Source: Lepraria neglecta (taxonomy: Eukaryota; Ascomycota; Lecanoromycetes; Lecanorales; Stereocaulaceae). From it: a DNA stretch of 64,000 nt. The position numbers and the translations under genes were made by a program. The notes beneath the pieces are model-generated. The model had not been told where the DNA came from, made no database searches, and worked only from the letters and a program-made list of their open reading frames with translations. Below, piece after piece: positions 41,839-54,720 of this stretch. The stretch covers positions 3,348,001 through 3,412,000 of the forward strand of contig CM065651.1 of assembly GCA_033220425.1 (NCBI GenBank), written 5' to 3'. Positions within the stretch are counted from its first letter, which is position 1. Every line of letters starts with the position of its first letter.

Positions 41839-44800
41839 TGTGTGGTGGTGAAAGAGTGGTGATATGGACTGGTAATGTCCAGGCTTGACGTAAGGACCAC
41901 GACCGTTTGTGTTCGATGGCGGGGCTTAGTGGAGGATCTAAACTTGGAAAATTGTTTAGGCTGGCGCAGTGCTGATGCCAGTGCGAGTGGGTGCTGTTAT
42001 TATACTTCGTATAATTCGAACGTGGGACGACGTCGATAGTCTCAAAGACTGTCTCAATAACCTCAACGGTCTCGATGACCTCAACGATTGAGTCAACAAC
42101 CTCTAACGATGGACGAGGTACGACTGAAGCTTGTGTCTGAAGAAGACTTTGTGAAAAGAAAGATATACAAATGAGTGATTGTAATATTACTGTAGAAAGT
42201 CGAATGAATGTGATAGAGGGAGCGTGAGGGCCTATTTATGCTCCAAATGTCAGATGTGATCAGAAAGAGTCCTGCATCCGGAAGAGGGGACTGCAATAGG
42301 ATTCCGAGCTGAAGAGCTTGACTCAAGCTTCAAAGGTGCCAAGAGAAATGTGGTGACAACATCGTAGACCTCGTGCCAACCAGACTAAGCGGAGGTTACG
42401 ATCTTATGCAAGCCAAGACGGCATGACACGCTGACCAGGACAAGAACGAAATGAATGTAAGATTCTAGACTCGTGGTCCTGAAGTCTCATGTCATTACTC
42501 CTACAAAGTCTTTTCCGGGAACGTCGAAAGGGTTGGAGACAAATGCTGGGACAGTTAGACGTACCCATCCTGGCTTTGGAAAATAGTTGGCCTGAGAGCA
42601 GTCGTCTAAGATCGCTTTGTTGGGAAAGGTATAGCAGTAGGGCTAGCGCCAACCTGCATATTGAAATTCTTCAGTCGATATGTGGTTCAGTAGTGCCTCG
42701 TGCTAGAACCGCTCGGTAGTATTCGGTTCCTTCAGGCTCCAGCAATGTTGCCTTGCCGATCAGCAAACCTTACCCGTCCTGACTGCATTCATATTAATAC
42801 CACAGCCTTACACCTTCATTATTATCCCTTGCTGACATTGGTATTGAATGATTTAAACGCATGATTAACAACAAGGCCACGGAACAGAACAACGTGATCA
42901 TTGTCTACCGTCAACACCAATGCCAATTTCGGATTTCGCATACAATGACGCGCGGAAAGGCAAGAATATTAAGAGCGCTAAGAATAGATGAGACTCGCAT
43001 TGATATCTCAGTCCGGCTAGTGTCAAATCTTGTTGAGTTTTATCGAACAAGAAACCGCGTTTTGTCTCACACCTTCATGCCAGATTAGCGAAATCTGAGC
43101 CCCACTGGCACTTGGGAAAAGAACCATGCATAATTGAGAGGTCCAAGATGCCTTGTGCCATTTGACAGTCCCCACGTGACGAGGCGTCATAGGCCGGCCG
43201 CTCATAAGCCCAGTGGTGAGCTGACAACGTTCATGGAACATGTACCATTAATTCGAGAGAAGTCTGGGTAGCCAAGGTGAGCATGACCGTACTGTGTTTG
43301 AATGTTTCAATGCATTCGAATAAAGGAACCGTAAGCACTGCGTCGTTGCGGCCAGGGAAGGTCGTATGACGCTCATCCCTCGCTTAAAGTTCCGAGGGAT
43401 CCCTCCTGTTCTAGGTAGATCTCGGTTTGTAAGGCGTGCATGACATTTCTCCTGAAAGGTAGCGAGATTGGAAGGGTTTTCTGCCCTCTGAAAAGGTTGG
43501 AATGGATGGGGGCGTAGAAGGGCGCCTATGTGGATGTCATCGGGAAGGCCGCAGGGATCCACTGCCAAGGTCTAGGGACCATGATCTGCGTCCTACCGAG
43601 GGGCTGCTTTGGGGGGCATGTCATGCGTCTTTGGCGCTATTGGCGTTCTATCTCTTCCCAGTCTGCCGCACTTCTCGATGAGATGTGAAATGTGAAATGT
43701 ACTCAACGTGTCGCCCGAATAGTCACACAGCTGTATGCCATGACGGAATTCCCCACTCCTCCGGTAAATCTACGGGATAGGAAGTCCTAGGTCACCTACG
43801 TAGTCGGGTTTGATCCGGTCAATATTCTCGACTTCATGGCTATCTGTCGCGGGCATTTCTCGTTCCTGCATTAGCTCATATGCATACTGTATCGAAGAAA
43901 ACGCAGTTACCGCTTTGAGCCCCCAACGCCATGTGGTGCTGTTGCCTCGTCGTGAAAAGCGTAAACCATTGTTTCGTCTTTTGATTGAGTAATAAGGCAT
44001 CCCATACGGGATCCCACATGGCGCACCCTGTCGTTCTTCGGTGATTTTGGCACGCGACCGCTGCAGTCCTTCTGTAGCAAGTAAGCTGACCCCTGCCATC
44101 CTTGTAGTATTGTGGCACAGCCCCAAGCGGGATCTCGCATCTGTCCCCTATTGAGATTTGAAGCATGCATTTGATGTTACGAGCTTGAAAACATGAATGA
44201 ATTGTTGGTTGGAAGATTCAACGGTGAAGCCGTGGCAGAGAATGCCATCCTCTGAGACTCCAGCATGGACAAAGATATCCCGAAGCTCCAACGTTAAAGC
44301 CACGTAACAGGCAGAAATCCCACGAGAATGCTACGAGAAGGCCACAATCTCCACTGATGATACCTGACAAGGCATTAGAAGTGGCAGTCGCATGAAGAGT
44401 TGCACGATCCCCGGAATGTGCACTTTGCCCTGCAGCCTGAAGGTCCGAATTGAGGGCTGGCGTGACGCTGATGCAGGTTGCTGATCAATGCAACCAATTA
44501 GGTTGCAAAATCTTCTCTAGGTCAAGATTTTCCGAAGTACAGATGAAATAAAGTCGGACACATCAACACGGGAAGAATTTGTGGAGACTTTTGGTCATAG
44601 TCTCTTGCAATGTACAATGTATCTGTAATGATTAACAATGTCTGGATGAGGGTGAGCTGGGAGGTGGTTGATGAGAAAACTTAAAGCAGTCAGAGCGGGA
44701 AGTTGCAGAGATAGAATTCACTAGGCTACTAGCTAATCCAACCTAGGCAGGGGCGGCCTCCACAGGGACAAGTTATTGCATGCCTTACTACAGAAATGGC

Positions 44801-47576
44801 AGGCACGATCTAGGTCTCGGTAAATCGTGGTGTCCTGCCAACAACATCACTTCCATACGCTTCCGAGTGCCAATCTTAAACCCCTCCTCAACGAGCGCTC
44901 AAAGGTTCCAGGACAAGAAACAAGCCGTGGACTCGCACTACCCCGCATGACCCTCCATGAAAGTGGTCGATGTCAAGCTTGAAAAAGCGTCTACAGATTC
45001 TATGACCTGCCACAAGCCGTGTGCTCTTACGACCCCACAAACCAAGTATTCCAGCCAGATGTCGACTGGTAATTCCAAGCATCCGACAATCTCGGTTCGT
45101 GGCACTCGAGGTGGTGCTCTACAAGACGGGATATCAAAGTATGGTCTCGCCAAATCATGCAGCCATCACTTGCTCCGTCCGTACTGCAAACCAGATATCT
45201 AGACCAATTCCTGCACCCACCACTTATTACGTGCGTACTGCAAACCAGAAAGTTAGTGCTGACTACCTACAGCACTCTGTTTCCGTGCATTAAAGTCAAC
45301 GAGAATGGCATCCTGTATGACCGTTAATTCCACAGCGGCGTGATGGTTGCTCGTTCTTGGCTTCCCATTTTCTAGTTGCAGTCCATCATGAATTGATTGG
45401 CTAACAGCAAACGAGTCCTCGGGGACTCGAAAACGGTGCCCCCATCAGCGACTTCGGCTCCCTACATACTGTTATTAACCGCTGTCATGATACGTGATTC
45501 TGTCTAATGAACCGCCCCCTAAAAAGTGTCTCTTTGCTGTGCCCTTGTGTTCATGTAGGGTTCCGTACGATGGCCGACTTCTCCCAAAACAAATTTTGTT
45601 TGCTGTGCCATGCTATACGAAGGTAAGCGTTGGCATATTCCAGTGAGATGGTCTGGGCTGAAATATCCGGAAATTTGCTTTGAGCACTTGCGCATGCAAC
45701 AGGATGTAGTGTATCGAGGGTGGCCTCGGACCAATCCTCTAAGGAAGTTTTCGAATAGTTTGTCAGATGAGCAAGGAGCGAGGGATGGTGAGAGTGGCCT
45801 CGAATGGATCAAAAGCTCTGCCACATGGATTAGGATGTAAAGGTTTTAATCGGATCGGATCACTTTCATCCAAATCGACAACATTGCCTCTCAAAAATAT
45901 GTGTTGCGCTGGCTCTTTCCGGGAGTAGAAATCGGCAGGATGCCAATGATTTGTCTCAAATGGGTTTCACAGAGCGCCTTACCCTTGAGGAATTAAGAAC
46001 TTAGGTCCCCGTTGGGAAAAATGTGGCTCATGCTTACTGTGTCTGCGAGATCCAAATTGCGATGTTGCACCAAAGGATGATGAAAGTGCTGACCGCTGGC
46101 CTCCCAGGAAGAAACTTCCGTCGCTACCAAGATTCAAGAAGAAGACCGTGCTTAGAATGAGAGCATGGTGCTTACCCCGGTCCCAGTCATTTGATAGGGT
46201 CCATTGGTCACGCAAGGGTCACACGACATAACAGAACCTTCGAAGGGAGCTTACTATGACTACGCTTCGGGGAGTTTTTCCTGTTCAGGAAACGGTGAGA
46301 TTTCCACTGCGATTCTCTATTAAAAGCACGGAGTGACCTGGTTTCATAAATTTAGCTCCGCAGGAATACTAATTCGTAACCACCCAACATCAGCGCCCCA
46401 CTCCTTCTCCTTAACCTAGTAGGATTCATTTAGCAGGGGTGAGATCTTCATTCAAACCCGAGACCTAACACCGTCTACCTTTTCCGCTGCACTTAATCTT
46501 GTTTGACACCTAACGTCCGCGCACATGGATATTCTATCGCCCATGGCGGTTGCTTGCGAGCCCCTTTGACAGCTGATGTCTGTGAACTCGGATCTTCGGT
46601 TGTCCTGAACGGTTGCCTGTTTCGCTAGATGCTTCATGCTTACTCCGAAAGTCCGGTCATGAGGCAGCAGAGATCATACTACCTCGTAGCTACGTTATTC
46701 AGCCTGATGGGACCATGCTGTTTGTCGTTATTTTTGCACTCCACTCACCGACCTAGCTAATCCGTGGATCCAGCCATTCCCCTAGTGGACGGAAGGGTTA
46801 TCCATGGATCTCTGGCCCTGATGGTGTAACCTTCCACCCACCTCATGGACGCCCGTAGCCCCAAAAGCAGCCCCTAACACCTAATGATCCATGGGCCATT
46901 CCAGGGCCACTCAAGCCAGCTACCGCCCATAAAGCCCCTGAAAACTAGCGGCTCTGCAGTACTATTCGCTTAATTACACTGGCAGCGCCGGCGATGTAGA
47001 AACCACTGCTAGTAGAAATGACGGTGACGGCGTTGTTTATTTCTTTATGAATCCAGCTGTTGTAATATCTATGTATAGGGCTACAGTCTATGGACTGCGG
47101 GCTCAGTCCGAAGAAATCTTGGTATCTATGAGATGCGTGGCAGGTCTGACAAAAGAAGCTCAAGGTCCATGGAAAAACCTTCCGGGATTCGGGCATCGAA
47201 GAGCGGAATGTAAAATTGACGAAGGCTAAGAAACCAATGTTTTGCAAGTCGAAGATCGTCAAATTTGGTCTAAAAAATGACAAGAATTGCACTTCCATGG
47301 TCACTCTCGCTACGTTCAGTGATGGCACTCAGAGGCGACTTGTATGATCAAAGGCATGGAACGGTCAAATTAGACAGCTGGAACATGGTAGTTGATACAA
47401 ATGTCACGGCGAGATCGAAATAGCCAGTCCGCGTATGTACAGTGACTTAATAGAATCACATAAAGTTTGCAGGATCTTGCGTATATATTTGTTCAAGGAA
47501 ATGTGCAGAGTGGTATCATAACGCCGATGCTAACATATCACTCACAATATGTACATTCCACACATACATCATACAT
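41839..47576. other. 5.7-kb gene-poor stretch
   Basis: It begins with the laccase promoter, where a short degenerate repeat of TCTCAA / CTCAACG words lies near 42030-42110. Many ORFs of 60-120 codons exist on both strands (for example minus 43770-44126 and 43907-44170, plus 45610-45840) but none shows a domain, signal peptide plus Cys pattern, or in-phase intron chain. I cannot exclude small or decayed genes. No tRNA, rRNA or mobile-element ends were identified. Confidence 0.4.
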
Positions 47577-50212
47577 TCAATACTCTTGCTGCAGAACCTT
47601 CTTCAAAGCCCCACTCTCCTTCTCATACTTCTCGACCTTGTCTTGGCCTGCATATAGCTTCCCCAACAGCCAATTAATCCGGCCTTTGGTCTGCTTTGGC
47701 GAGCCAGGCAGGCTCCCTAGTAGACAGAGCTCAGCTTCGACCTTATCAATGCCCTGGGTTTCGATTTTGATAAGCTCGCTTAGAATGGCAAGATCCAGTC
47801 TTGCTTTCAAAACGTGGTCTTCAGTTAGCTGCTTGAAAGCCGCAGAGTAGACGGGCTTGCCCGGCTTGATGCTTGTAGGTCGACCATTAGATGAGACTAT
47901 GGTGATCATCTCTGCTTGTTCAAGGGCTTGTAGAGTAGCTTCGCCGCCTGACTTGAAGATGTCCGAGAGGAGTAGCTCGTTGTAGCGTAATGACTCGGCG
48001 TGTGCTAAGGACTTGACAAGAAGCCAAGCTTGTTCTGGTGACCATTTACGAGGATTGCTGTCTAGGATATACATCTTGAGAATCTCGGAGGCAGATTGCT
48101 CTGTGATTTCGCGGACGGCTTTCTTGGGAGTTTCGCCAGTCTTGATCCGTCGAGCAAGGAACTCCAGATCTGTGAGGCGGCCGCCTAAGGTCGAAATGCA
48201 GTCGTCCAGCTCAGCAAGGTCTTCGCGCATTTCTGATGGCTTGGGCTTCTTCTCTGGACCTCCACCTTCATCTGCGTCTGCATCTAGGTGATTGATCACA
48301 AAGCGTTTGGCGACTTCTGGTGAGCAGTCTCCTAGAGTAATCTGGCGGAAGACACGGTCCGGTAGTGCTTTGCTAAGGGACTTGGAGAAGGAGACATCGT
48401 TAGTAAGGAATATAACATGAGCAATGTTGGCGGTTGTGAGACCAGCAGCCCATTCTGAGATCTTGTCGTAGACGACGTTGTATTCTTGGCTCTTGTGCAG
48501 AAAGTTGTCCACCACTACCACCGGTCTTCTCTCCGGATGTGCCTCGAGGTACTCATCATCGCCAAGATCTGAGTCTTTGTCGTCCTTTTTGCGCCCATCC
48601 AAAGCTATCTGCTTCAACGCATTTGCCGTGTTCTGCCAGATCTTTGCCAATTGTGCGTCTAGAGTCTCAGAAAATCCGGTCTTGGTGCCGATAGTGCCTT
48701 GAGCTGCGAGATCGATTAAGCTGCTGATATTGTTCATCCATGAAAATACCGGTCTGTAGCCAACCTCGACAGCAGCTGCAAAGATCATAGAGCTGTCACC
48801 CTTGGCTTCCTGTATGGGCTTACAGTCAATAACCAGTGTATTTTTCCAGCCTCCCAATGCTTGGTCCAGCACAAGCTCTTTCTTGCCGGAGCCTCGAGGC
48901 CCTTGAATAACAATAAACGTGTCAGCACTCTCCTTCAGCCAAGTCTGAATCTGTTTGATGTCATCCTTGCGGTCGTCCCAAATAGCGCTGAGTCCAGCAT
49001 CCTCAGGCTTCTTTCGTGATAATTTAAGGACGTCAGTGGCTCGCGACGCTTGAGATCTCAGCCATTTATAGAATCTGTTATCTGTGATGTGAAATGTGCG
49101 CGTGACGTGAGCTTTGATGAAGAATGTTCGAATGCTACAGGAACTGATCAGCAGAGCTACTTTTAACAGAAGACTGATACGTACGGGTCGAATATAGCGA
49201 CTGTAACCGTCCCGAAGAATGCAAGCAAGATAGGAATTACAATTCTTGGGTGACTTGAAAACCAATCCCAGATCCAGTGTGCCTTTTTTGTTTGCTGATA
49301 TACCAATTTTAACCTCGTTCCGGTGTTACCTCCGCCCTCGCTGGCCGGCAGAACAAAGCCGTGCATACAATTCTTTGCCATGATCGCATGTCTAGCTTTG
49401 TTGTATTGTAGGTATGCGAATTTGGGAAGATCCTTTGAGTCGGTGGGCTGTGGCTTGATGTCGATCAGCTTGCCATATCTGCGAAACAAGGAGTATAGCG
49501 TCTCCTGAGACAGTTCCTCTGCTGTTTGCCCCGGTGAAGCTGGCACGAATTCGACCTTGAGCCTTGAGCTAGGTACGCGGTACAAGTCCTCCACCCATGG
49601 TCTACCTTGAACTAGATTTGTTCTCACGCGCTGAAACGGGTTGAACCATGGTTTGATTGGGTTCTCCTTCAAGTATTTCTTGATCGCCTTTTCCAAGTCC
49701 TCCAAGTTATTTTGTGGCTCGTGGGAGAACTTGACGAAGGCACCACCCTCGGCGACTCGCGGTAGGATTTTAGTGACGTGGATAGGCAGAGAACTTGGTA
49801 AGGCTCTTTCGGCGATATTTTGAGGATCTGCGGCGGCGTGCTCTGGGTTCTTGAGGCGTTTCATCACCCCTGGCAAGAACTTCTCCGCATCGATGAAAGG
49901 AAGCCGCATAGTGAAATTGAGCTTGAGAGGAAAGACATCTGGGGACTATTAGATTGTGCTTTGGGGGCGATATGAGTAGAGCCGTGCAAACATACTGCTG
50001 AGGAAGAAGATGCCCTCATTCGGTCCAGCCTCGATGTGACCCGTCTTGTTGTCGCCTGCCTCTTTAGTCTTGTAGCGTTTGCCATTCGGGGCGGTCGCGC
50101 TAGGGTGAGTCCGTAATGGTGAATACCTCGATGCTGTCCATAGAGCTCGATTCCTGGGAAGAAGTTGACCATGCCCTAATGGCCCGCTGAGGAGCCTGGG
50201 AACCCCTAGCAT
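47577..50212 (-). CDS. yme2: Mitochondrial escape protein 2 (Yme2/Rna12)
   Basis: Exons 50212-49996, 49938-49185 and 49134-47577 join in phase for 842 residues. The N-terminus is basic and Ser/Arg-rich (RALWTASRYSPLRTH), as in a mitochondrial presequence. It is followed by GPNEGIFFLSNVFPLKLNF. An RRM-like segment (LKVEFVPASPG through PKFAYLQYNKARHAIMAKN) precedes one membrane span (IVIPILLAFFGTVTVAIFDP). The large C-terminal part has a P-loop (VIQGPRGSGKKELV) and RPVVVVDNFL as Walker B. This order is specific to Yme2, an inner-membrane protein affecting mitochondrial nucleoid structure and DNA escape. It is divergent from emi1 with 278 bp between the starts. Confidence 0.93.
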
Positions 50213-50490
50213 GTCTGCGCTTTGTAGCAGCTCAAGCTCCGATATATGGCGACATGTACCTCAACGATAGCGCAGCCTCATTTCATCAACACGGTAGTCG
50301 AATCCCATTCTGCGTACAAGCCATGGACTCCTGTCAAAGGGTGGTAAACATTGGCGCGGCGTTGAACCACTGCCAAAGCTTGGAAATGACATTTCGGCAG
50401 CTTTCACCTTTGCTACTCGGCATTGAAGTCTGATCGACAACGTTTAGCTCTTGCTCCCCATTACAATTACTACAAAGACCACAAGCAGCA
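50213..50490. promoter_or_regulatory. Shared intergenic region of divergent yme2 and emi1
   Basis: 278 bp between two start codons of mitochondria-linked genes; a bidirectional promoter is likely from spacing alone. No specific site is claimed. Confidence 0.4.
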
Positions 50491-51213
50491 ATGGGATGGC
50501 TATGGACTTCATCGAAAGATCCTTCAGCTTCTTTGTCCTCTCCTCGCCATTCATCTCAACCTGAGACCCTTAGTCCGCCTCCGCCAGCAATCCCAAACAT
50601 CCCATCACCCACCACCACTACCACCACCACAACAGAGACCTACGCAGTCCCCTCAGACACCGCACCTCCTCTAAGCCGCGACGAAGCCGCCGACGCCGAA
50701 CTGCGGGCATTCCTCGAATCCCTCCAAACCTCCGATTCCCCAAAGTTCTCCAAATCTACGCAGTCAACCTCATCTGTAAGAGATAGTCGAATCGCTGCTT
50801 CAACCAGCCAAGGCTCAGACCTCATAACCCCCTCAAACATCCACCCCACAACCCTATCCTGCCGCACAGCCTTCGACACAGCCTTCTACTGCGCCTCTCT
50901 CGGCGGCCAATTCACCTCTCTCTACCGGTACGGGCAACTCCGTCGCTGTTCTCAAGAATGGGCGGATTTTTGGTGGTGCATGCGCACGAACAGGGGTTTC
51001 ATGAGTGAGGAGGAGAGGAAAGTAAGGATCGTAGCTCGGGGTGTGCAGAGGGAGAGGGAGAAGTATAGGGGGGAGGGGAAGCTGAGTAGTGAGGATGTTT
51101 GGGAGGTGAGGAGGAAGATGGTACCGGCTACGGCGATGCAGGGGGATTTGGAGAGGGTGCTGGAGGCTCAGAGGGAGGAGAGGGAGGCGAGTGGGGAGGG
51201 GCATAGACTTTGA
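50491..51213 (+). CDS. emi1: DUF3128 / Emi1-like protein with twin CX9C pair
   Basis: Single exon, 240 residues. The N-terminal half is Ser/Pro/Thr-rich with a run of eight Thr codons. The core has CRTAFDTAFYC and CSQEWADFWWC, two Cys-x9-Cys pairs separated by a Gly-Gln-rich turn and YRYGQLRRC, which is the DUF3128 signature. The C-terminus is charged and helical. The yeast homolog Emi1 is needed for early meiotic induction and is associated with mitochondria; CX9C pairs usually form disulphides in the intermembrane space. It sits tail to tail with ctf4, with fewer than 100 bp between the stops. Confidence 0.85.
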   Translation: MGWLWTSSKDPSASLSSPRHSSQPETLSPPPPAIPNIPSPTTTTTTTTETYAVPSDTAPPLSRDEAADAELRAFLESLQTSDSPKFSKSTQSTSSVRDSRIAASTSQGSDLITPSNIHPTTLSCRTAFDTAFYCASLGGQFTSLYRYGQLRRCSQEWADFWWCMRTNRGFMSEEERKVRIVARGVQREREKYRGEGKLSSEDVWEVRRKMVPATAMQGDLERVLEAQREEREASGEGHRL

Positions 51214-51308
51214 GGTGTATGTGATTGAGGGTAGATGGGATACGATCCAACTTTGGAGGTCTTGAATTAGACTTGGCATTATCCTGAAAAAAGCGGTGTT
51301 ACGCTACG

Positions 51309-54190
51309 CTACTCCTCGTCTTCTGTACCCATCAATCTCCGTTCCGCCAACTCTGCGATCTTCTCTTGCAAGAGCGTCCTCCCATACCGTCCTGCCACCT
51401 TTCCAGCCGCGTCCACCATCTTTCCACTCCGGTCTCTCATCAAGCCGACAATTTCTAAGGCTTTCATCCCTCTTTCTTCGCCTTCTCTGCACTCGACATT
51501 GAGTAGCTGCAGCAACACTTTATCGGCTTCAATTTCTCGACGGCTCAGCTCTGTGCGTTGGGTATGTGTGGCGTTGGTCGAGGTGACGAGATCTTCGAGA
51601 AGAGATAGCAGGAGGGAGCTGCGGACGAATGATTCTTCAAGCTTAGGTCCTTCGAGGGCCGTTGGATTTTGGGGATCTTCTGGTGGCGCGGAGGTGGAGC
51701 AGGGTATCTCGAAGTCGAATTCGCTGAGTAGAGGTTTCGGAAAGTATGGATATTGATCTTCGCCTTTCAAGATGATGCAATGAAACTTCTCCTGTGCAAC
51801 AGCCACGGGCCAATACGTTTCTTCTTTCTTGCCGGTTGCAAGTCGCTCCAGTTGTTTGGTGTCTAAGACTGGAACCCATCTCGCTTGGCCAGGCGTTCGC
51901 CAGTGTTGTAATACCAGAAGGACGCCTGTTGAGTCGTATATGCAAGGATCACCGTTGTCGGAGAAGAAGACGCTTTTGACTTTTGCACCTTCTGTTAATG
52001 CGACTATGTCTTCGCTTTGACAGATCTCGTCTCTTTTGATGTTCTCGATCGTGTATAGCAGCTTTGTTGATCCAGCGCCGCCAACTGGTCCATTACCCAT
52101 CGTTAGAATGTAATCTCTCCAAGAGGCGCATGTAACTGATGGCGAGGACTTTTGGCGATAGACCCTGAATGGCGTGCCATACAGAGTAAAGACGCGGACG
52201 TAATCTGCAGAGGTTGTGACCACGATAAAGGAGTCGCTCAAAGATATTGCTGCAGGCGGTTAGGATTGCGGGTGCACATGACTATCAGTTGGTTTGGCTT
52301 ACAGGTCACATCTTCGCCGGCAGGAAGCTGAGTGCGCCAGTCTGCTCTGGCCGTCCAAGTCTCATGCGGGCGGTAAAATACCATTGCTGGAGTGCCATTT
52401 GCTGGGGGACAAGAAAACAGTGTGCCATTTTCACCTATCGATGATCAGCATTCAGTGCAGCAGAGAGCAACATATTTGCATACTCAGACAAGCTTTGTCA
52501 TAAAAGTATGGATCCGTGAAATGAAAGTCTCGGTGGAATTCTCTGTCGTAGAATTCGACGGTTACCGTGTGATGGGTATCTTGATCAACAGTCCATACGA
52601 ATCCTGTCAAATTGAGGCCTGGAAATTGGTTGTTAGCTACGACTATCTCCACCAACATCGGCCACTACTCACATAAATACTTCCGATTGCCTCTCCAAGG
52701 GGTACTGCCAGGCTGAAAGGAGTGGTGTATCGTTGGCTGGAAGGATTGATGTGTCGCTCTTCGCTTGCGGTCAAAGCCATCGATGGCATCCAGATGGCCG
52801 TTGCTTCGTTTCCCAAATCCATTGATTTCGCCCAAATAGCCCGCACCGTCATCGTCACTGACAAAGTCATCCTCGTCGCCACCAAGATCAGGACCAAGGA
52901 TATCGTCAAGGGAATCTGGAGTACCTCTCCGTCTTGCGCGAGGGTCTGCGCTGTGTTTGACTCCATTGGTAAGTGGCTTTCGTGAATTGCCGGAGGTCTC
53001 TGCGAGCGGATCCCTAATGAAGGGTGCTGGTTGCAGGGTCTTCTCCAGAAGTGGTAGGGCATCAGGCTGCAGAAAGGTTTGATAGATGAACAACTCGCCA
53101 TCGGATGTAACGAATGAGACAATGTTTTCATGAGGATGCCAGGCCATGTTGATTACATTTGGGTAGTCGTATCTGGAATCCGTCAGCACTCCAACATCTT
53201 TCAGATTCAGGCTTGCTTTACCTTGCAAGAACCTTCTGCGTCTTGGTATCCCAAAGCAGGATCTTCCTATCCGACGCAGCTGTGATAAGAAGAGCCCCAT
53301 TCGGGGACCACGCAAGTGCCGTAACATCTCCCATGTGGCCTCCTGAGAAAGCTCTTTGGCGCTCGCCATCACCACTTGACACCACCTGGATATCTCTTGG
53401 TGCCGTAGGTGCCGCAAATGCCCGTCCATCTGGATGCCAGACTGCCCGCGAACTTAACTCTGACTCCGTCTCGAGGGTTCTAATCAGCCCGTCAATCTTC
53501 CTCACTATTTCTGGCTCTTCGGTGCTGAGGCTGTAGAGGTAGACGATGCCGTCAGTGCAGGATGCAGCAATATAGGTGCCGCTAGGGTCGTATGAGAGGT
53601 GTTTCGCAGGCTTGGGCAGGCCTCGGAGGTAGAGGACCCTGTACGTATCTGCTATATTCACGACCTTCACCTCCAGCTCGCTACACGGCGTCAGCAATCG
53701 GAAAATCTTCCAAGGAGTACTTGTACTCACTCGCTGGCAACTGCAACCCATTGACCGTCTGGCGAGAGCGCAATATCTCGAATTGGCAGTGTACATCGGG
53801 TGAGCATCTTCTCGTATGTGAAAGTGTCGAGCGAATACATGCATACGGTACCATCCTCGGATCCGGCAAGGAAGAAGTCATTCTGCTCTGGCATAAGCTA
53901 CCAATGCATGCATGCCATACGCTTCGCTGGAGGCTTACCGTGGCAGCAATTGCAGTATTGTTCTCCTGGCAATCGTCCAAGTTCGTGGGCTCCCCGTCCG
54001 AGCCAGTCTCGTAGACTCTGACAACATTGTTCGATCCCGCTGTGACGAGCTGCTTGCCGTTGGGCGTGTAAGTAAGAAAGGTGGGCCCAGAGGGATCTGC
54101 ACAACTTGTTTAGCAATGAGAATACGAAGCAATTGAGGGCAACTGACGTGCTGGACGCCCGCGGACTCGTTGCTGAGTGACTGTGGCCAT
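51309..54190 (-). CDS. mcl1: Ctf4/Mcl1/SepB replisome adaptor (AND-1 family)
   Basis: Eight exons fit in phase: 54190-54148, 54096-53939, 53897-53731, 53680-53222, 53172-52673, 52618-52484, 52434-52303 and 52249-51309, encoding 844 residues. Introns are 41-54 nt. The N-terminal WD40 propeller includes FLTYTPNGKQLVTAGSNN, GSEDGTVCMYSLDTF, LSYDPSGTYIAASCTDG and MGDVTALAWSPNGALLITAA. An acidic linker (DEDDFVSDDDG) follows, then the SepB/Mcl1 domain with LNLTGFVWTVDQDTHHTVTV, EFYDREFHRDFHF and DPYFYDKACLS, which is diagnostic. Ctf4 couples the CMG helicase to polymerase alpha-primase and to cohesion. The product ends at ADKVLLQLLN... then MGTEDEE, without a long C-terminal extension. Confidence 0.93.
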
Positions 54191-54720
54191 TGTATCTTGT
54201 AGAGCAATCATGCGCTCTGTCTCTGTTCGTATGTTTAGACCTGGAACTGGTTCCGCGCGAGACGCGTCGAGAAAGACGCGAACCCCTGCGCTTTTAGCGC
54301 GAGAATCGGGTTATCTTCGGCAATCCTTGTGTACACCACAACGTACGAGGGCCATCATTGATGATAAAGTCGCGGTCAAACTGGAGGGTTTCGTTGCTGA
54401 GTTAGATACATAGCAAATGGGACCAAATTATGAACGCGTAGGGATCGGCAGAGGTGCCAATTGGTTGGACTAGGACCAACTCAATGTACTCGATTTGCAC
54501 TCGCTTCACGCAGTTGTTGTGTCACTTCTTCTGACGCATGCCCCTCCACAACAACGATTTCCAGGCAGCAAGCCAATCGTCTCGCACGGTTCCGCTGTAA
54601 TTTTCCCTGACCATTCCCTATTTCCTCTTCTCAATCCCCCACACTTGGTCAATTTCATTGGTATTACCCCCTTCTGTCTTCCCAATTGAACAGTCATATT
54701 CCTTGAGTGTTCCAGCAAAC
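54191..54720. other. Intergenic region upstream of divergent mcl1 and the 54721 gene
   Basis: 530 bp with no supported ORF; presumably promoters for both sides. Confidence 0.4.

Noticed and set aside
43770-44170. Overlapping minus-strand ORFs of 87-118 codons
   Set aside because: Two frames compete over the same DNA, neither resembles a known family, and no intron connects them in phase.
47000-47328. Minus-strand 127-codon ORF near the yme2 3' side
   Set aside because: Composition is uneven and no family or splice support was found; likely chance.
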